A DNA stretch of 64,000 nt, from positions 31,079 to 95,078 of the forward strand of contig JAUHYI010000006.1 of NCBI GenBank assembly GCA_030426385.1, given 5' to 3'. Numbering within the stretch: position 1 is the stretch's first letter; each line of letters begins with the position of its first letter. Made by a program: the position numbers and the translations under genes. Below the pieces are notes generated by a model that saw nothing but the letters and a program-made list of their open reading frames with translations, made no database searches and had not been told where the DNA came from. Source of the stretch: Phycisphaerae bacterium (GTDB lineage Bacteria > Planctomycetota > Phycisphaerae > Phycisphaerales > Phycisphaeraceae). Shown one piece after another: positions 60,036-64,000 of this stretch.

Positions 60036-60332
60036 TTATTGCTTGATTCGCTGATAGCGCTGTTTGATTTGTTTGTTGCGAATAATACCTGTACTACCTT
60101 GGATGAATAACCAACTTATCAAACTGATGGCAATAATGATTCCGAACAAACCCACATAATTCATCCAATGGGGTAGCAATATCTTTGCTTGCGCAGAAAA
60201 AGGTATTACCGGCAAAATTGAATACGCGCAAAACCAAGTCATATAGAAGGCGACAATATAATAAACCCACGGCACATAGCGCCGACGAATGATCAACTTA
60301 CCAATTCGCCCTGCACGCTGTCGCCGCAACAT
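60036..60332 (-). CDS. hypothetical small membrane protein
   Basis: This is a 98-residue protein with two clear membrane helices (WVYYIVAFYMTWFCAYSILP and YVGLFGIIIAISLISWLFIQ) between basic ends (LRRQRAGRIGKLIIRRRYVP; KQIKQRYQRIKQ). The GC content is lower than in its neighbours, which hints at different origin or weak constraint. It ends 83 bp from the gene at 59431 and begins seven bases from the aldolase stop, so it could be read with it. No family recognised. Confidence 0.6.
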   Translation of the reverse strand: MLRRQRAGRIGKLIIRRRYVPWVYYIVAFYMTWFCAYSILPVIPFSAQAKILLPHWMNYVGLFGIIIAISLISWLFIQGSTGIIRNKQIKQRYQRIKQ

Positions 60333-60339
60333 TTTTATC

Positions 60340-61386
60340 TCACACGCCGACGGCCGTCTTGCCAACACTCTTGCCCACGCAACGCAGGTCGTCGCAGGCT
60401 TCGCCCACGCGGTCGGCCATGCCTTGCTCGGCTTTTTTCAGGTACACGCGTGGATCGTAGACTTTCTTGTTGCCCACTTCGCCGTCGATTTTCAGCACGC
60501 CCGAGTAGTTGGTCATCATGTGATCCACGATCGGTCGCGTGAACGTGTACTGGCAATCGGTGTCGACGTTCATCTTGACCACGCCATAGTCCAGGGTTTC
60601 GTGAATCTCATGCTTCTCTGAACCCGAGCCACCGTGGAACACCAGATAGAACTTGGCATCATCGCCGAATTCTTTCTTGATCGCGTCCTGACCTTCTTTG
60701 AGAATTTTCGGCGTCAGTTTAACTGCACCGGGCTTGTACGCGCCGTGCACGTTGCCGAATGTGGCGGCAAACATGTAGGTCCCATCCACATCTTTCATGC
60801 GACGATATACCTCGACCATGTCTTCTGGCGTGGTGTACAGTTTGTCCGCAGGCGTGTCTTCGGTACCGGCTGCGCCGTCTTCTTCGCCGCCGACAACACC
60901 GGCTTCGATTTCAATGATCATGCCCAGCTTGGCCATGCGTTCGTAGATCGGCACGGACAGATCCAGATTGTCTTTCAACGGCAAGCCTGAGGCGTCGAGC
61001 ATGTGGCTGTTGTACAGCGGTAGTTTGCCCTCAGCGACGCGACGTTCGCTTTCTTCGATCAGCGGAACCATAAACGTTTCGACCTGGTCCGGCGGGCAGT
61101 GGTCGGTATGAATGGCCACGACGATGTCATATTTTTCAGCGATGCGATGGATATGCTCAGCAATGGAAATCGCGCCGATGACCATGTCGCCCACACCAAG
61201 GCCGGAGGCGAACTTCCCGCCGCCGGTGGAGACTTGAATGATGCCGTCACATTTTTTATCAGCAAACCCCTTGAGTGCCGCGTTGGCAGTAATCATGCTG
61301 GTGACATTGATCGCGGGATAGGCGAATCGGCCCTGATAGGCGGTTTCAAGCATATCGCGATATTGTTGGGGGGTGGCAACGGGCAT
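60340..61386 (-). CDS. fba: class II fructose-bisphosphate aldolase
   Basis: This is a 348-residue zinc aldolase of glycolysis and gluconeogenesis. AIHTDHCPPDQVETFM contains the first zinc His and catalytic Asp, and GMIIEIEAGVVGGEEDGAAG the catalytic Glu loop. FGNVHGAYKPGAVKLTPKIL and VFHGGSGSEKHEIHETLDYG contain the other zinc ligands, and KMNVDTDCQYTFTRPI closes the phosphate site. The start MPVATPQQYRDMLE follows AGGAG at a ten-base distance; the longer frame is not needed. Its length fits the class IIA type. It stands alone between the small membrane gene and argJ. Confidence 0.95.
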   Translation of the reverse strand: MPVATPQQYRDMLETAYQGRFAYPAINVTSMITANAALKGFADKKCDGIIQVSTGGGKFASGLGVGDMVIGAISIAEHIHRIAEKYDIVVAIHTDHCPPDQVETFMVPLIEESERRVAEGKLPLYNSHMLDASGLPLKDNLDLSVPIYERMAKLGMIIEIEAGVVGGEEDGAAGTEDTPADKLYTTPEDMVEVYRRMKDVDGTYMFAATFGNVHGAYKPGAVKLTPKILKEGQDAIKKEFGDDAKFYLVFHGGSGSEKHEIHETLDYGVVKMNVDTDCQYTFTRPIVDHMMTNYSGVLKIDGEVGNKKVYDPRVYLKKAEQGMADRVGEACDDLRCVGKSVGKTAVGV

Positions 61387-61555
61387 GGCAGCATAGCTCC
61401 TAAATCTGTGGTGAACCAGTTGGGTCGAACTAGAAAAATGGGTTATCGTTTGTAACCCAGACCGATACATGATACACCAACCGCCTGCCCTGTGATACGC
61501 CGAACGCTCGGCCGATAGAAAACGATATTGTTTCAAACTGAGTTAGAAATACGCG

Positions 61556-62794
61556 ATGATGACACCTCGAAAAACACCCAAGTTACCCGCCCGCCACATC
61601 ACGGCCATCCGTGGGTTTCGTGCCGTCGGCGGGACCTGTGGCATCAAACCCTCAGGCAAGCCCGACCTGATGTTGATCGTCGCGGACAAGCCCTACCCGA
61701 CCGCTGGCGTGTTCACACGCAATCAGGCACCTGGCGCACCGGTCACCATCAGTAAACGCCACATCCGTAACGGCACCGCACAGGCCATCGTCTGCAACAG
61801 TGGCAATGCCAACGTCTGTACTGGTGAACCTGGATTGCGAGACGCGGTTGCCATGTGTGATGCCGCGGCGTCAGCGCTGACGTGTAAACGACAGGACGTG
61901 CTCGTCTGTTCCACGGGCATCATCGGCCGGCCCTTGCCGATCGATAAAATCACCCACGGCATTGCGGATTTATCGTCGAAGCTCACCGCGTCGAAACAAG
62001 CGGACCACGATGCGGCTCGTGCGATTCTGACCACCGACCTGATTGAAAAAACAGCGACCGTTCAGACCACCATCGCCGGGAAAAAAATCCGGATCGCGGG
62101 CATGGCCAAGGGCAGCGGCATGATCGCCCCCAACATGGCCACCATGCTCGCCTTCATCACCACCGATGCCGCCATCACATCCACGCGTTTGCAACATGCA
62201 CTGCGACAAGCAGTCGCCAACACATTCAACCGTTCCAGCGTGGACGAGGACACCAGCACCAGCGACAGCGTGCTCATCATGGCCAGTGGCGCAGCTAACA
62301 ATCGCGCCATCAATCGGCCGGGAAAATCGGAAGACCAATTCATCGAGGCACTCACCGCATTGTGCGCGGATCTGACCTATCAGGTTATTCGTGACGGCGA
62401 GGGTGCGACCAAAACATTTCGTGTGCAGGTGCGCGGCGCAAAATCGGTACGCGATGCTGACCGCGTCGGTAAATCCGTTGTGGGCAGTCCCCTGGTAAAA
62501 ACGGCCATCCACGGCTGTGATCCGAATTGGGGTCGCATCGTAGCCGCAACCGGGCGCAGCGGCGCACGGATGGTGCTTAAAAAATTATCCGTCGCCATCG
62601 ATAAAATCCAATTGGTCCGTGATGGCGAACCGATCGGGCATCAGCCGAAAAAACTAGCACAACTTGCAAAAATTATGCAAGACCACCACATCGACATCAT
62701 CATCGATTTAGGCGTAGGCCAAGCCCAGGCCGATTGGCTCGGCTGCGATTTGACTCGTGAATACATCCGCATCAATGCCGATTACACGACATAA
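61556..62794 (+). CDS. argJ: bifunctional ornithine acetyltransferase/N-acetylglutamate synthase
   Basis: This is a 412-residue self-processing enzyme of arginine synthesis. The autocleavage site is in KGSGMIAPNMATMLAFITTD, expected between Ala/Thr-Met, giving alpha and beta chains. AIVCNSGNANVCTGEPGLRD, VCSTGIIGRPLPID and FNRSSVDEDTSTSDSVLIMA are standard segments, and the end CDLTREYIRINADYTT is typical. An ATG one codon later could also be used. Presence of ArgJ implies a cyclic acetyl pathway for ornithine. No other arg gene is near, except the atypical ArgH-like lyase at 18827. Confidence 0.95.
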   Translation: MMTPRKTPKLPARHITAIRGFRAVGGTCGIKPSGKPDLMLIVADKPYPTAGVFTRNQAPGAPVTISKRHIRNGTAQAIVCNSGNANVCTGEPGLRDAVAMCDAAASALTCKRQDVLVCSTGIIGRPLPIDKITHGIADLSSKLTASKQADHDAARAILTTDLIEKTATVQTTIAGKKIRIAGMAKGSGMIAPNMATMLAFITTDAAITSTRLQHALRQAVANTFNRSSVDEDTSTSDSVLIMASGAANNRAINRPGKSEDQFIEALTALCADLTYQVIRDGEGATKTFRVQVRGAKSVRDADRVGKSVVGSPLVKTAIHGCDPNWGRIVAATGRSGARMVLKKLSVAIDKIQLVRDGEPIGHQPKKLAQLAKIMQDHHIDIIIDLGVGQAQADWLGCDLTREYIRINADYTT

Positions 62795-62840
62795 CAATCC
62801 TGTCATACGAATCACGATAAATCCTCGCGCCGAGATGCCT

Positions 62841-62903
62841 GTTAGCGCCCGATGAGTACCCGGAGTTTGTGTGAAGGGATAATTTAGACCGCGCGCGTTT
62901 TCG
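62841..62903 (+). repeat. dispersed intergenic repeat, copy 4
   Basis: The copy starts GTTAGCGCCCGATGAGTACC, keeps GGAGTTTGTGTGAAGGGATA and ends AATTTAGACCGCGCGCGTTT. The hairpin is weaker than in the other copies. It lies between argJ and the convergent partial gene, which suggests a role or tolerance at gene ends. Confidence 0.65.
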
Positions 62904-62928
62904 TGTGAAGGATATAAAACCCAGGGGA

Positions 62929-64000
62929 CTATTCCTCACCCGATTCTGTGTTAATCGGGTGTTGGCAAAACTGCCCACGCACCGCACCCAGGGAATCGAT
63001 CACAGGCCGACCGGTTTGGCATAGCGTTTTGATCGTACTGATCACCGCATCAATTTTGCCCAGGCGTGCGTGCAGTTCTTCGGTGCTTTCTGTCAGAGCC
63101 AGTCGGCGTTCGTTGAGCCGTTCGTCAACCAGTTTCTCAAACGCCTCGGCAAACTTTTCAAAACCATAACGCGGCAACCGTTCCAACGCGTCGGCTCGCA
63201 ACAATTCATAAGCCGCCCGCGAATGTTCCAGCATAGCCTGCTTCGCATCGTCACCCAATCGTTTCTGTTTAACCTCAGGCGTGATTCCCAAATCGGTTTG
63301 TCCCGGTTGACCAAACAACTGCCGTCGCAATCGCCTGCGTGTTCGGAACAGCAGGAAATCCCAGAACGTTCGATGAATTGGCAAACGCTCGACATCAATA
63401 ATTTTTCGGTCGCCCGACATGGATGACTGCGTATCAATACGGTTCATCGCGTCACGGGCCAATGCCGTCGCATCCAGACCCGTCGCCGAAAAATCACTGC
63501 GCCGTTGCGATGACAGCCACGCGCTTGGCCCGGCATCCCGCAAGGACCGGTCCATTTCCCGATCCATCTCGCCCAACCATTGCCGACGTGTTTCAGTCAG
63601 CACCGGTGTCAATTCATCACGTTCCAGCGTGTGGATTCCCGAATCCGTGTCGAACCATTGCTCGATTTTTGTTGCCATTTCGCCGGGGGCCTGGTCATCA
63701 CTCGTGTTGACACAATCGCGCATCGTTCCCACCAGCGAATCACGCAGGGGCTGCATCGTCGGCAACCAATTCACCCCGGACAAACGGCGCAGCGCTTCTT
63801 CGCCCGCGCGGGCCCGGTCTAACTCCTGGCGCAATCGATCACGCTCGCTTGCCAACCGATCCATTGCCACATGACTATCCAGCGTGCGCATTTCATCAAC
63901 CAGCGCCTCTGCCCGCCGAATGCTGTCATCCATAAACGATCGCACATACTCGTTGCTGTTGAGATACTCCGTCAGATCGTTGAGCAGCGCTTCGAAATCC
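62929..64000 (-). CDS. C-terminal part of a large coiled-coil protein, possibly dynamin-like
   Basis: The frame is open to the window edge, so the N-terminus lies beyond it; about 356 codons are visible. The sequence is strongly helical and charged: SIRRAEALVDEMRTLDSHVA, DRLASERDRLRQELDRARAG and EMDREMDRSLRDAG. A short hydrophobic patch (TFWDFLLFRTRRRLRRQLFG) lies in the middle. The end contains ELHARLGKIDAVISTIKTLC. The pattern, with a patch between two long helical parts, resembles the stalk of bacterial dynamin-like GTPases, but the GTPase domain is not in view. Family is a guess; that this is a real gene is likely. Confidence 0.6.
   Translation of the reverse strand, partial: DFEALLNDLTEYLNSNEYVRSFMDDSIRRAEALVDEMRTLDSHVAMDRLASERDRLRQELDRARAGEEALRRLSGVNWLPTMQPLRDSLVGTMRDCVNTSDDQAPGEMATKIEQWFDTDSGIHTLERDELTPVLTETRRQWLGEMDREMDRSLRDAGPSAWLSSQRRSDFSATGLDATALARDAMNRIDTQSSMSGDRKIIDVERLPIHRTFWDFLLFRTRRRLRRQLFGQPGQTDLGITPEVKQKRLGDDAKQAMLEHSRAAYELLRADALERLPRYGFEKFAEAFEKLVDERLNERRLALTESTEELHARLGKIDAVISTIKTLCQTGRPVIDSLGAVRGQFCQHPINTESGEE

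Overview
This window most likely comes from a Planctomycetota chromosome, plausibly a Phycisphaerae-type lineage. The evidence is a planctomycete/verrucomicrobia-style microcompartment locus, a squalene-hopene cyclase, a PEP-CTERM protein, a pseudopilin-like N-terminal methylation protein, a GluQ-type synthetase and many intergenic repeats. No rRNA, tRNA, CRISPR array, transposase or classical integrase was recognised.

Region 1 (1-8853) is a bacterial microcompartment (BMC) operon, entered in the middle of a shell gene. It holds three hexameric shell proteins (one partial), three pentameric vertex proteins, an acetate/propionate-type kinase, a CoA-acylating aldehyde dehydrogenase, a class II (fuculose/rhamnulose-phosphate type) aldolase, two poorly characterised proteins and a DeoR regulator. 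Three enzymes carry helix-plus-linker tails that look like encapsulation peptides. The set fits deoxysugar catabolism: aldolase makes lactaldehyde, the dehydrogenase makes acyl-CoA, and acyl phosphate is used by the kinase. Region 2 (8854-12068) has a LysM lipoprotein and the squalene-hopene cyclase.

Region 3 (12874-27522) is a long same-strand series. It opens with a LacI-family regulator behind a clear promoter and a perfect inverted-repeat operator. A PEP-CTERM protein, a pseudopilin-like protein and a secreted GH20-like glycosidase follow. Next is a tightly coupled metabolic run: an argininosuccinate-lyase-like enzyme, an MmgE/PrpD protein, a two-subunit class I fumarase/tartrate dehydratase, a YeiH-type membrane protein, a methylmalonate-semialdehyde-type dehydrogenase and a Gfo/Idh oxidoreductase. 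The lyase + MmgE/PrpD + fumarase set suggests catabolism of an N-substituted aspartate (iminodisuccinate-like) compound through fumarate; this is inference.

Region 4 (27654-about 37890) is the most striking part: a filamentous phage (inovirus-like) prophage of about 9.66 kb. It encodes a Zot ATPase, a lipoprotein secretin, a pVIII-like coat protein with leader, putative adsorption/minor coat proteins, a rolling-circle (HUH) replication protein, ribbon-helix-helix regulators and several tiny translationally coupled membrane proteins. It has no integrase; dif-like Xer sites with identical centre and XerD arm flank it. A truncated second copy sits at its right end, as in tandem Xer-integrated phages. 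It also encodes its own PEP-CTERM protein, suggesting that the virus uses the host protein-sorting system.

Region 5 (38096-64000) is housekeeping and envelope functions: gluQ, a DUF192 lipoprotein, partner-switching regulators (RsbU-, RsbW- and RsbV-like), glf and two glycosyltransferase-type genes, a CBS-domain CorC-like protein, ybeY, a second LysM protein, an HldD-like epimerase, a NagB/PIG-L fusion, a candidate 6S RNA, cysE, a YeeZ-like reductase, a PcrA/UvrD helicase, trpF, two small membrane proteins, fba, argJ and a partial coiled-coil protein running off the end. A dispersed intergenic repeat of about 65 bp occurs four times in the window.
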